From a virus: 24,185 nt of DNA. Below the pieces are notes generated by a model. The model was not told the origin of the DNA. It did no database searches and saw only the letters and a list, made by a program, of their open reading frames with translations. Each line of letters opens with the position of its first letter. Within the stretch, counting starts at the first letter, position 1. A program made the translations under genes and the position numbers. The stretch lies in the IMG/VR virus record IMGVR_UViG_3300043403_000217, positions 1 to 24,185 of that record, one strand, 5' to 3'. Shown in pieces: positions 1 to 4,891 of this stretch.

Positions 1-297
1 AATATGGTATAAGCGCGACGCTTAATAAATAAAATCCCAGTTTTCTTTATTAAAAGAAATTGTTAGTAAAATGATTTTAATTAAATTGACAATAGAGCAT
101 TAAAAAGTGGGTGGGTGGGGGTAAAATCCCCCATGAAAGTGATCAAATACCACTTGAATATCCCTTATTAAATATGGTATAAGCGCGACGCTTAATAAAT
201 AAAATCCCAGTTTTCTTTATTAAAAGAAATTGTTAGTAAAATGATTTTAATTAAATTGACAATAGAGCATTAAAAAGTGGGTGGGTGGGGGTAAAAT
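1..297. repeat. Tandem direct repeat, 170-bp period, truncated at window edge
   Basis: Bases 1-127 recur without a mismatch at 171-297, so the period is 170 bp. The second copy stops short, and the first may extend beyond the left edge. Each copy holds a short hairpin TAAGCG-CGA-CGCTTA near its start, a TTGACAATAG motif (86-95 and 256-265) and a G-rich stretch GTGGGTGGGTGGGGG. In the first copy only, TGGGGG (116-121) can pair with CCCCCA (128-133) around TAAAAT. No open frame with coding character is seen. The repeat could be a control or origin-like region, a terminal repeat, or an assembly duplication. Confidence 0.85.
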
Positions 298-320
298 ACA
301 CTATTTCAAGCAAGATTTAA

Positions 321-350
321 GACCATATCGAGCACATCCTCGGTATGGTC
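321..350. other. 12-bp stem-loop
   Basis: GACCATATCGAG pairs with CTCGGTATGGTC through 12 consecutive pairs, one of them a T-G wobble, around the loop CACATC. On the plus strand it is followed by GGGGTATTTT, which is a poor terminator tail. On the minus strand it is followed by TTAAATCTTG. It could be a weak terminator, an RNA structure in a transcript leading to the tRNA, or a protein-binding palindrome. Confidence 0.55.
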
Positions 351-432
351 GGGGTATTTTAAATGTTTTGAATTCGAGACGTTTAAAAAATTAAATTGAC
401 AATAGCAATTCAAAAAGTTGACAATATAAACG

Positions 433-455
433 CGACGTTATGCGCATTAGCGTCG
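433..455. promoter_or_regulatory. Imperfect 23-bp palindrome, operator-like
   Basis: CGACG (433-437) and CGTCG (451-455) flank the inner palindrome ATGCGCAT (440-447), with both centred near base 444. The site lies just before the long-stem RNA candidate and just after TTGACAATATAAA. Its GC content is clearly higher than the surrounding DNA. A role as a dimeric protein binding site or small hairpin is inferred from symmetry only. Confidence 0.35.
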
Positions 456-457
456 TC

Positions 458-561
458 AACAAGTATTTCTCTAGTTTAGTTTGTAAAGAAATAAAGCTAT
501 AAAGTAGTCACGAGTTAAAGCTAAGATTCCGCGTTCGACTCGCGCTAGAGAAATGCTTGTT
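458..561 (+). ncRNA. Candidate structured RNA with 17-bp closing stem, tRNA-like
   Basis: The arm AACAAGTATTTCTCTAG (458-474) is complementary to CTAGAGAAATGCTTGTT (545-561) over 17 consecutive pairs, with a single U-G wobble. Inside, CGCG-TTCGACT-CGCG (530-544) forms a hairpin whose loop matches the TTCRANN form of a tRNA T-loop. It stacks directly under the long stem, as T and acceptor stems do. TTTAG (475-479) may pair with CTAAG (521-525). The 5' part AGTTTGTAA resembles a D-loop, but no convincing anticodon arm exists and no CCA follows the stem. It lies 31 bases before tRNA-Asn and may share its transcript. It may be a decayed tRNA or a distinct small RNA. The strand is chosen from the T-loop sense and the tRNA. 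Confidence 0.55.
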
Positions 562-592
562 AAATGTTGAAGTTAAAACAGTTAACGAGTAT

Positions 593-668
593 TCCTCGAT
601 AGCTCAGTCGGTAGAGCTCACGGCTGTTAACCGTTCGGTCGCTGGTTCGAGTCCAGCTCGGGGAGCCA
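593..668 (+). tRNA. tRNA-Asn (anticodon GTT)
   Basis: The 76-base gene folds as a standard cloverleaf. The acceptor TCCTCGA pairs with TCGGGGA (one T-G pair), the D stem is GCTC/GAGC, the anticodon loop is CTGTTAA with anticodon GTT, and the T arm is GCTGG-TTCGAGT-CCAGC. The discriminator is G and the CCA end is encoded. The first anticodon-stem pair is a C-T mismatch (CACGG against CCGTT), so this arm has four good pairs. Whether it is a phage-borne or a host tRNA is not decidable here. tRNA 3' ends are frequent phage attachment sites, but no second copy of the 3' end occurs in this window. Confidence 0.93.
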
Positions 669-677
669 ATTATTTTA

Positions 678-788
678 AAAATCAAAACCCAGTCAAGAAA
701 ATATTTTCTAATAAATGGTTGATTTTAAATGAATTTAAAAAAAATTGCACATAAAATATGGTCTAAAATCAAAACCAAATCAAGAAAA
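678..788. repeat. Imperfect 24-bp direct repeat downstream of the tRNA
   Basis: Bases 678-701 and 765-788 match at 22 of 24 positions, beginning AAAATCAAAACC and ending TCAAGAAAA. They lie in the otherwise empty AT-rich stretch 669-897, where no gene is supported. The repeats start 87 bp apart. They may be remnants of a local duplication. No function is inferred. Confidence 0.6.
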
Positions 789-795
789 AATGTTT

Positions 796-839
796 AAAAT
801 AAAACCGCCAAGGTTACGCATTGTTAAGAGTCGTGGCGG
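796..839 (-). terminator. Rho-independent terminator for the leftward HTH operon
   Basis: Read leftward, CCGCCA (839-834) pairs with TGGCGG (810-805) and is followed at once by TTTTATTTT. The loop is long, about 23 bases, with a possible inner TTA/TAA pairing. It lies about 60 bases after the stop of the gene ending at 898, in the correct orientation. It would isolate the leftward operon from the tRNA region. Confidence 0.65.
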
Positions 840-897
840 CTGTTGTTACATGAAGCATTTACAATTTAACTTTAAATGATTTGTTTACAAAAAGAAA

Positions 898-1290
898 TTA
901 AATAATTTGACTTTTACTAAAATTTTTTATTATTTCTTTTTTATGCGGGCAATCTGTCAAACCTTCTTTAATTTTAATTTTATCTTCAATTACATAATAT
1001 TTTACTTGAACGCCAACTTGGCTTAAAAACTCTTTTAAATATTTTTCAACGTCATTTTTGTTCAAAAAAACTCTAAAAATACACGAACGATTTATTGGCG
1101 ACCGAAAAATCTCAAATTTTTTTACTAAATAATCAGTAACATTATCAGTTTTCAATCCGTCAAGAATTCTATCAAGATTTCTATCAAGATTTGATACTTC
1201 AAGAAAACTTAAAACGTCATTAAAATAACATCTTTCATTGTTTATTTTATAGCTATCTAATTCTCTTAAAGTAAAACCAATTTCTATCAT
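898..1290 (-). CDS. Hypothetical protein, third gene of leftward regulator operon
   Basis: This 130-residue protein is not recognised. It is mixed polar and hydrophobic, with no signal peptide or membrane segment. A short internal repeat, NLDR-NLDR-ILDG, lies around residues 35-45, and a Cys-Pro-His near residue 113 could be structural. The start is supported by AAGGA six bases upstream. It lies 15 bp downstream of an HTH gene and is the last gene before a terminator, so it is probably co-transcribed with two putative regulators. That context suggests a regulatory or immunity function, but nothing in the sequence shows it. Confidence 0.7.
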   Translation of the reverse strand: MIEIGFTLRELDSYKINNERCYFNDVLSFLEVSNLDRNLDRILDGLKTDNVTDYLVKKFEIFRSPINRSCIFRVFLNKNDVEKYLKEFLSQVGVQVKYYVIEDKIKIKEGLTDCPHKKEIIKNFSKSQII

Positions 1291-1305
1291 AAAAATCCTT
1301 TATTT

Positions 1306-1551
1306 TTACAAAAAACAATCTATAGTTATTTTTTGACCATACATTTTTTTTAATTCAGTAGAGTAATTTTCAATAAATGCTTGAGCATACAGCATATTAA
1401 CTTTTTTATTTTCCTCGTTTTTCCAACGATGAACAGTTGATTTTTTTACCCCAATCTTTTTAGATATTTGCAAAGCGGTTTCTTTTTCAAGAAGTTTTTG
1501 AATTACGTCTTTTAAGTAAATCTGAAATTTCTTCGAGCACTTCTTTTGCAT
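1306..1551 (-). CDS. Small helix-turn-helix DNA-binding protein (Cro/XRE-like)
   Basis: This 81-residue basic protein has a helix-turn-helix pattern at about residues 25-46. A helix containing TALQISKKIG is followed by the recognition-helix-like VKKSTVHRWKNEE. Such single-domain proteins are typical phage Cro or excisionase-class regulators. The start lies inside the preceding gene, 65 bp before that gene's stop, and has its own ribosome site, AGGAG, within the upstream coding sequence. That points to independent initiation or coupling. It is predicted to bind operators in the divergent region 1730-1845. Repressor and Cro roles cannot be separated from sequence alone. Confidence 0.75.
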   Translation of the reverse strand: MQKKCSKKFQIYLKDVIQKLLEKETALQISKKIGVKKSTVHRWKNEENKKVNMLYAQAFIENYSTELKKMYGQKITIDCFL

Positions 1552-1729
1552 TTAATTTATCTCCTGATTTTTGTAATATTTTTCTTAAAGTTTCTGGCTT
1601 TGGTATGTTATTTTCTTTTTTGAGAGCGTCCAAAAAAGTCGAATACGGAATCTCCAAATACTTTGCAGTTTCTTTTAAAGTATCAAAGTTTTTGCTTGTT
1701 TCTAATAAATAGTTTTTTATTAACTTCAT
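1487..1729 (-). CDS. Small helix-turn-helix regulator, first gene of leftward operon
   Basis: This 80-residue protein has an N-terminal helix followed by an XRE-like helix-turn-helix at about residues 16-37 (DTLKETAKYLEIPYSTFLDA). A lysine-rich helical tail follows. The AGGAG ribosome site sits six bases before the ATG. It is transcribed leftward from a promoter with a consensus TATAAT at 1754-1749 and diverges from the early rightward operon. The layout resembles a phage genetic switch. It lacks the C-terminal oligomerisation or cleavage domain of CI repressors, so if it is a repressor it is of a minimal type. The product assignment is by motif only. Confidence 0.75.
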   Translation of the reverse strand: MKLIKNYLLETSKNFDTLKETAKYLEIPYSTFLDALKKENNIPKPETLRKILQKSGDKLNAKEVLEEISDLLKRRNSKTS

Positions 1730-1748
1730 AAGTTTCTCCTATTTTTTT

Positions 1749-1754
1749 ATTATA
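1749..1754 (-). promoter_or_regulatory. Leftward promoter, -10 element TATAAT
   Basis: Read leftward, a perfect TATAAT occurs 20 bases upstream of the HTH gene start at 1729. The expected -35 position holds only a poor match (GTGGTT). Its position between the two divergent operons and its spacing to the AGGAG site support promoter function. Confidence 0.55.
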
Positions 1755-1789
1755 CACTAAAAATATTTATAAACCACACTTATCTCGTG

Positions 1790-1818
1790 TTGCATTATCT
1801 TTTATTTCGTGCTATAAT
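1790..1818 (+). promoter_or_regulatory. Rightward early promoter with extended -10
   Basis: TTGCAT (1790-1795) and TATAAT (1813-1818) are separated by 17 bp, and TGC immediately before TATAAT makes an extended -10. The start codon of the first early gene is at 1846, so the leader would be only about 20 bases. The core TTTTATTTCGTGCTATA is repeated exactly in the promoter at 2212-2239. A second TCGTG at 1785-1789 lies 22 bases upstream of the TCGTG at 1807-1811 and could be an operator half-site. Confidence 0.75.
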
Positions 1819-1845
1819 TTTTTTTTATTAAAAAATGGGTAAAGA

Positions 1846-2199
1846 ATGAAAACTAAGCTAGATATTATAAAGATACTTCGAGAAAACAAGCGCGGATGGT
1901 GCGAGTCTGGAATTAAAAGAAATCTAAAAATATTAGAAAATTTTAAAGATACTGACACTATTGATGTTATTGCAAAAGAAATTGAATCACAAGATGCGTA
2001 TTACTGGGCTCTTCGCATTGGCGACACAGAAATAATGCGAGATCGTGTGACTAAGTCATACGATGCTTTGAATTGGGCGATTAAAATCGGCGACAGAGAG
2101 ATAATGCGAGATCGTGTGACTAAGTCATGGGATATTGATAAGTGGATTGAATTTTGGCCGCATGACGAAGATTATTTTGTTAAAAAAGGATTGCTATAA
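1846..2199 (+). CDS. WxIGD-repeat protein, first early gene
   Basis: This 117-residue protein has two nearly identical 23-residue repeats. Each contains W-A-(L/I)-(R/K)-I-G-D-x-E-I-M-R-D-R-V-T-K-S, and the copies start about residues 54 and 77. The DNA of the repeat core (2032-2059 and 2101-2128) is identical over 28 bases, which suggests recent duplication. The C-terminal KWIEFW...YFVKKGLL is shared with the proteins ending at 3100 and 4891. The first residues MKTKLDIIKIL match those of the 298-residue protein at 4881. The repeats resemble helical solenoid units such as DUF4116-type repeats, but this is only similarity by eye. The function is unknown. It is driven by the promoter at 1790-1818. 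Confidence 0.8.
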   Translation: MKTKLDIIKILRENKRGWCESGIKRNLKILENFKDTDTIDVIAKEIESQDAYYWALRIGDTEIMRDRVTKSYDALNWAIKIGDREIMRDRVTKSWDIDKWIEFWPHDEDYFVKKGLL

Positions 2200-2211
2200 G
2201 AATGAAAAAGC

Positions 2212-2239
2212 TTGACTGTATTTTATTTCGTGCTATAGT
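2212..2239 (+). promoter_or_regulatory. Second rightward early promoter
   Basis: TTGACT (2212-2217) and TATAGT (2234-2239) are spaced by 16 bp with an extended TGC. The block TTTTATTTCGTGCTATA is identical to that of the promoter at 1790-1818, implying a shared regulator or duplication. It lies in the 77-bp gap between two early genes and drives the gene starting at 2277. Confidence 0.65.
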
Positions 2240-2276
2240 GTAATTGAAAGTTAAGTTAAATTAAAAAGGAGTTTAT

Positions 2277-2765
2277 ATGAAGTTAATAGAAAAGGAAAAC
2301 TATGAAAGCTCGTCATACATTCGCGGAATGATAATGGACATTTACTACGAAATGACTGATTTTTTTAAACATATTAATTTAGAAAAATATGACTCTGGTT
2401 ATGAAGTTTTTAAGCAAATGTTACTTAATAAAAATTACGTTTGGGAAGTGTCAAAAATTTGTTACAAATACGACACTGAAAAAAATAAAATTCAAGCGTG
2501 GTCTTATTTTTTAGAAGATGAAAACATTGCAGCTATTGGTTTGCTTTATGAATTAGAAGTTGATTACAAAGATGAAGCAAAAGACGTTTCAGATATTTTG
2601 TTTAGAAGATCGTTCCCAAATTTTTTGTGTGAATATTACAGTGAACAAGTTTACAAGCTTTCAAAACAGGTTTTTGATGAAAATTGGGATTATGATACTG
2701 AGATAGAGCTTGGTAAAAAAGATCTGGATGACATGAATAGAGAATATTTTGGAGATAGAGTATGA
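2277..2765 (+). CDS. Hypothetical acidic early protein
   Basis: This 162-residue, strongly acidic protein is rich in Tyr and Asp/Glu and is predicted to be mainly helical. It has no membrane segment and no recognised motif. The start is well supported by AAGGAG six bases upstream and by the promoter at 2212-2239. Its stop overlaps the next start in an ATGA junction, so translation is probably coupled. Early phage genes in this position often encode host-directed or anti-defence proteins, but no evidence for such a role is visible in the sequence. Confidence 0.75.
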   Translation: MKLIEKENYESSSYIRGMIMDIYYEMTDFFKHINLEKYDSGYEVFKQMLLNKNYVWEVSKICYKYDTEKNKIQAWSYFLEDENIAAIGLLYELEVDYKDEAKDVSDILFRRSFPNFLCEYYSEQVYKLSKQVFDENWDYDTEIELGKKDLDDMNREYFGDRV

Positions 2766-3100
2766 GTAAAAAGATAATAGACAAGTTATATCTTATCAAA
2801 ATTTTAACAAAAAAAAGAAAAAAATTTTTAAAACTTAACTTTTCGTGGTGTCAAAGCGAAGATATTTTAATAATTATTTATGAAAATCTTTTGACAAAAA
2901 ACTACCATGAAAAAAATATTTTAAATATTTTGGGCGATTTCTCTATTTCAACTCTTCTTGCGCTAGCAACGATAGATAAAAACTTAAAAGAAATTATTAG
3001 AGAAAATTTCTTTTTAGAAAAAGAAATGACAAAGAAATGGATAGAGTATTTTTCAGAAGACAAACAGTATTTTATAGAAAAGGGGTTGATAAATGAGTAA
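2762..3100 (+). CDS. Hypothetical early protein sharing the WxIGD-family C-terminal motif
   Basis: This 112-residue lysine-rich protein is not recognised over most of its length. Its last 21 residues (KKWIEYFSEDKQYFIEKGL) clearly resemble the C-termini of the 117-residue repeat protein and of the small frame at 4781-4891. This suggests a shared terminal module in otherwise different proteins. It overlaps the upstream gene by ATGA and the downstream RecT-like gene by 8 bp, so it is firmly within the early operon. Functional inference is limited to association with the recombination genes. Confidence 0.7.
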   Translation: MSKKIIDKLYLIKILTKKRKKFLKLNFSWCQSEDILIIIYENLLTKNYHEKNILNILGDFSISTLLALATIDKNLKEIIRENFFLEKEMTKKWIEYFSEDKQYFIEKGLINE

Positions 3101-3776
3101 TGAACTAATGAACGTTTCTGACATGCAATTGTTTGCTGATAGTATAGCAAAATCAGGTTTGTGGGGCTTATCTACTCCGCAACAAGCGCTTTCTTTAATG
3201 TTGCTTGCTCAAGCCGAAGGAATGCACCCTGGGATAGCTATTAGAGACTATCATATTATTAACAATAAACCTGCTTTAAAAGCTGACGCAATGCTTGCAA
3301 GATTTCATAAAGCGGGCGGGACGGTTAAATGGATTGATTACGATTCAAAATGCTGTTCAGCTACTTTTACTCATCCTCAAAGCGGTTCTTTAACAATAAA
3401 ATGGACCATTGAAATGGCTGAAAAAGCGGGAATCGCAAAAGGGCCTACTTGGTCTAAGTATCCTCGTCAAATGCTTAAAGCTAGAGTTATTAGTGAAGGA
3501 ATAAGAACAACTTACCCTGGCGTAGTTGTTGGTCAATATACTGAAGAAGAAGTTGAATGTTTTGAAGATACAACTTCATGTTTTGATGGAGAATGTGAAG
3601 ATGTTATTGAGCAAAATATAACTGATTCTGATAAAGAAAACATTTTAAATATCGCAAGAGAAGGTAAAAAGCAAGAGTGCTGGAGCGAAATTCAAAGGCT
3701 TAAGATTCAAGAAGGGCACCCCATTCGAGTTGAGTGCAGGGAAATATTTGAATCATTAAGAAAAAAGGAAAGTTAA
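3093..3776 (+). CDS. RecT-like single-strand annealing recombinase
   Basis: This 227-residue protein matches the pattern of phage RecT-family annealing proteins. It has an N-terminal helix with ADSIAKSGLWG, then LAQAEGMHPGIAIRDYHIINNKP (residues 39-60) and an AGGTVKW strand. TWSKYPRQMLKARVISEGIR (119-138) and a YPGVVVGQYTEEEV segment near 141-154 follow. The acidic, cysteine-containing tail is variable in this family. RecT proteins bind single-stranded DNA and anneal complementary strands during phage recombination and replication. The YqaJ-like nuclease two genes downstream is the expected partner. The start overlaps the preceding gene by 8 bp. Confidence 0.8.
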   Translation: MSNELMNVSDMQLFADSIAKSGLWGLSTPQQALSLMLLAQAEGMHPGIAIRDYHIINNKPALKADAMLARFHKAGGTVKWIDYDSKCCSATFTHPQSGSLTIKWTIEMAEKAGIAKGPTWSKYPRQMLKARVISEGIRTTYPGVVVGQYTEEEVECFEDTTSCFDGECEDVIEQNITDSDKENILNIAREGKKQECWSEIQRLKIQEGHPIRVECREIFESLRKKES

Positions 3777-4055
3777 GTGAGTGATTTATTTAAAGAAGCT
3801 CTTTCGCATTGTTTTAAAGATAAAAATGATAAAAGAACTTTACTTCTTAAATCAGAAAATATTTTTGCCGAAATTTTTTACAATGAAAATAAAGAAGAGG
3901 TTTTTTTTATTGAGTGTGATGAGTGGTGTAAATCAAAAAATTTTTTTATCGTTTCTGAAAATAAAGAAGGTTTTCAATGCAAGCATTGTAGAACTTTTTA
4001 TACGTTTTGTGAGAAAGCAATGCGTATAAAACGCTGGGAGTTGCCTGTTTTATAA
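3777..4055 (+). CDS. Small CxxC-containing protein between RecT-like and exonuclease genes
   Basis: This 92-residue protein starts at GTG directly after the RecT-like stop, with AAGGAAA about eight bases upstream. It is lysine- and glutamate-rich. A C-terminal Cys cluster, CKHCRTFYTFC at residues 68-78, preceded by Cys47 and Cys51, could form a zinc site. Its place between two recombination genes suggests an accessory role in DNA metabolism. No family is recognised, and the metal site is inferred only from cysteine spacing. Confidence 0.7.
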   Translation: MSDLFKEALSHCFKDKNDKRTLLLKSENIFAEIFYNENKEEVFFIECDEWCKSKNFFIVSENKEGFQCKHCRTFYTFCEKAMRIKRWELPVL

Positions 4056-4081
4056 AGTATTAAATAAATAAGGAGTAGCAA

Positions 4082-4699
4082 ATGATCGAACAACGCTCAG
4101 ACGAATGGCATCGCCAACGATACGGAAAAATAACAGCATCAGAAGTGCATAAGCTTATGTGTAAAGACGAAAAATGGTCTCAGACTGCTTTGTCTTACAT
4201 TTACAAACTAGCTGCTGAAAGAATGCTTAAACATGGCTGTATGATGCCAGGATTTTCGTCTGCTGCATGCGACTGGGGCGTAGAGCAAGAAGATAAAGCT
4301 CGTAAAGCTTATGAAGAAATAACCGGATATTGTGTTGATTTGGTTGGTTTCAAAACTTTAAAAGATAATAAATTTATTGGAGCTTCGGCCGACGGTCTTG
4401 TTAAAAAAACAATGTTTGACGATGAGTACATTTGTGGTTTGGAAATAAAATGTCCATTTAATCCAGAAAATCATATTAGATTTCTTGCGGAAAAAGAAAT
4501 ATGCAAAGAACATTATGCTCAGATTCAATTAAATATTTTAGTTCATGATATTGAAATCTGGGATTATGTGTCTTATTGTCCTTTGCTTGAGAAAAGCATA
4601 TGCTTCACTAAGGTTAAACGAGACAACGCTTTTATTGAAAAAATTCTTGTTCAGTGCGATAAAGCTTTGAAAGAGATTGAGTTGATTTGTTCTAAATAG
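4082..4699 (+). CDS. YqaJ/lambda-Exo-like recombination exonuclease
   Basis: This 205-residue protein has the YqaJ viral recombinase pattern. The N-terminal QRSDEWHRQRYGKITAS (4-20) is followed by WGVEQEDKARKAYE (65-78). The catalytic PD-(D/E)XK elements are ASADG with Asp104 and LEIK with Glu121 and Lys123, and the QIQ motif is at 147-149. Enzymes of this fold degrade one strand of double-stranded DNA to expose 3' tails for an annealing protein, here presumably the RecT-like protein encoded upstream. AAGGAG lies before the ATG. A 30-base piece of its 3' end (4634-4663) is duplicated, at 26 of 30 identity, at 4741-4770. Confidence 0.88.
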   Translation: MIEQRSDEWHRQRYGKITASEVHKLMCKDEKWSQTALSYIYKLAAERMLKHGCMMPGFSSAACDWGVEQEDKARKAYEEITGYCVDLVGFKTLKDNKFIGASADGLVKKTMFDDEYICGLEIKCPFNPENHIRFLAEKEICKEHYAQIQLNILVHDIEIWDYVSYCPLLEKSICFTKVKRDNAFIEKILVQCDKALKEIELICSK

Positions 4700-4707
4700 G
4701 CGTTAAA

Positions 4708-4891
4708 ATGAAAACTAAACTAAATATGATAAAAAGTTTTATTAAAAAAATGTTTGTTCAGTGCAATAAAAAAAGAAGAAATGATACATAAAATTAGTGA
4801 TTACGACCATATGGCAAGATGGATTAATAAATTGCCAAAAGACAAAAAATATTTTATTGAAAAAGGATGGATAAATATTTATGAAAACTAA
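4708..4891 (+). pseudogene. Chimeric remnant of WxIGD-family gene with exonuclease tail fragment
   Basis: A frame at 4708-4791 begins MKTKLNMIK, as in the proteins starting at 1846 and 4881. It continues FIKKMFVQCNK, which copies FIEKILVQCDK from the exonuclease tail, and stops after 27 residues. A second frame, 4781-4891, encodes 36 residues ending in ARWINKLPKDKKYFIEKGW, the C-terminal motif of the family. The two pieces are in different frames, so a full family protein is no longer encoded. The second frame could still be translated, since it runs into the next start. Recombination followed by deletion is the simplest reading. Confidence 0.6.

Larger units (their letters stand above)
298..592. 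other. Non-coding region between repeat array and tRNA
   Basis: No gene with a plausible start, ribosome site and codon usage is visible here. The stretch contains a 12-bp hairpin (321-350), two more TTGACAATA motifs (396 and 418), a palindromic site (433-455) and the long-stem RNA candidate (458-561). The TTGACA boxes look like -35 elements, but none has an acceptable -10 element at 16-18 bp, so no promoters are called from them. Confidence 0.6.

Noticed and set aside
105-121. G-quadruplex in the repeat
   Set aside because: Only three runs of three or more G are present on the strand, so a standard three-tier intramolecular quadruplex is not supported.
1-297. CRISPR array
   Set aside because: Only two copies, a 127-bp repeat unit and no short spacer pattern.
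86-423. Four TTGACA boxes resembling -35 promoter elements
   Set aside because: None has an acceptable -10 at 16-18 bp, so they are noted as repeated motifs only.
557-754. 65-codon open frame on the plus strand
   Set aside because: It runs straight through the tRNA-Asn gene and has no ribosome site; its protein is translated tRNA sequence.
1835-1849. Four-codon leader frame overlapping the start at 1846
   Set aside because: It is within about ten bases of the expected transcript start and has no ribosome site; probably chance.
2202-2243. Micro frame beginning MKKLDCILF between two early genes
   Set aside because: It overlaps the promoter at 2212-2239, has 13 codons and no ribosome site.
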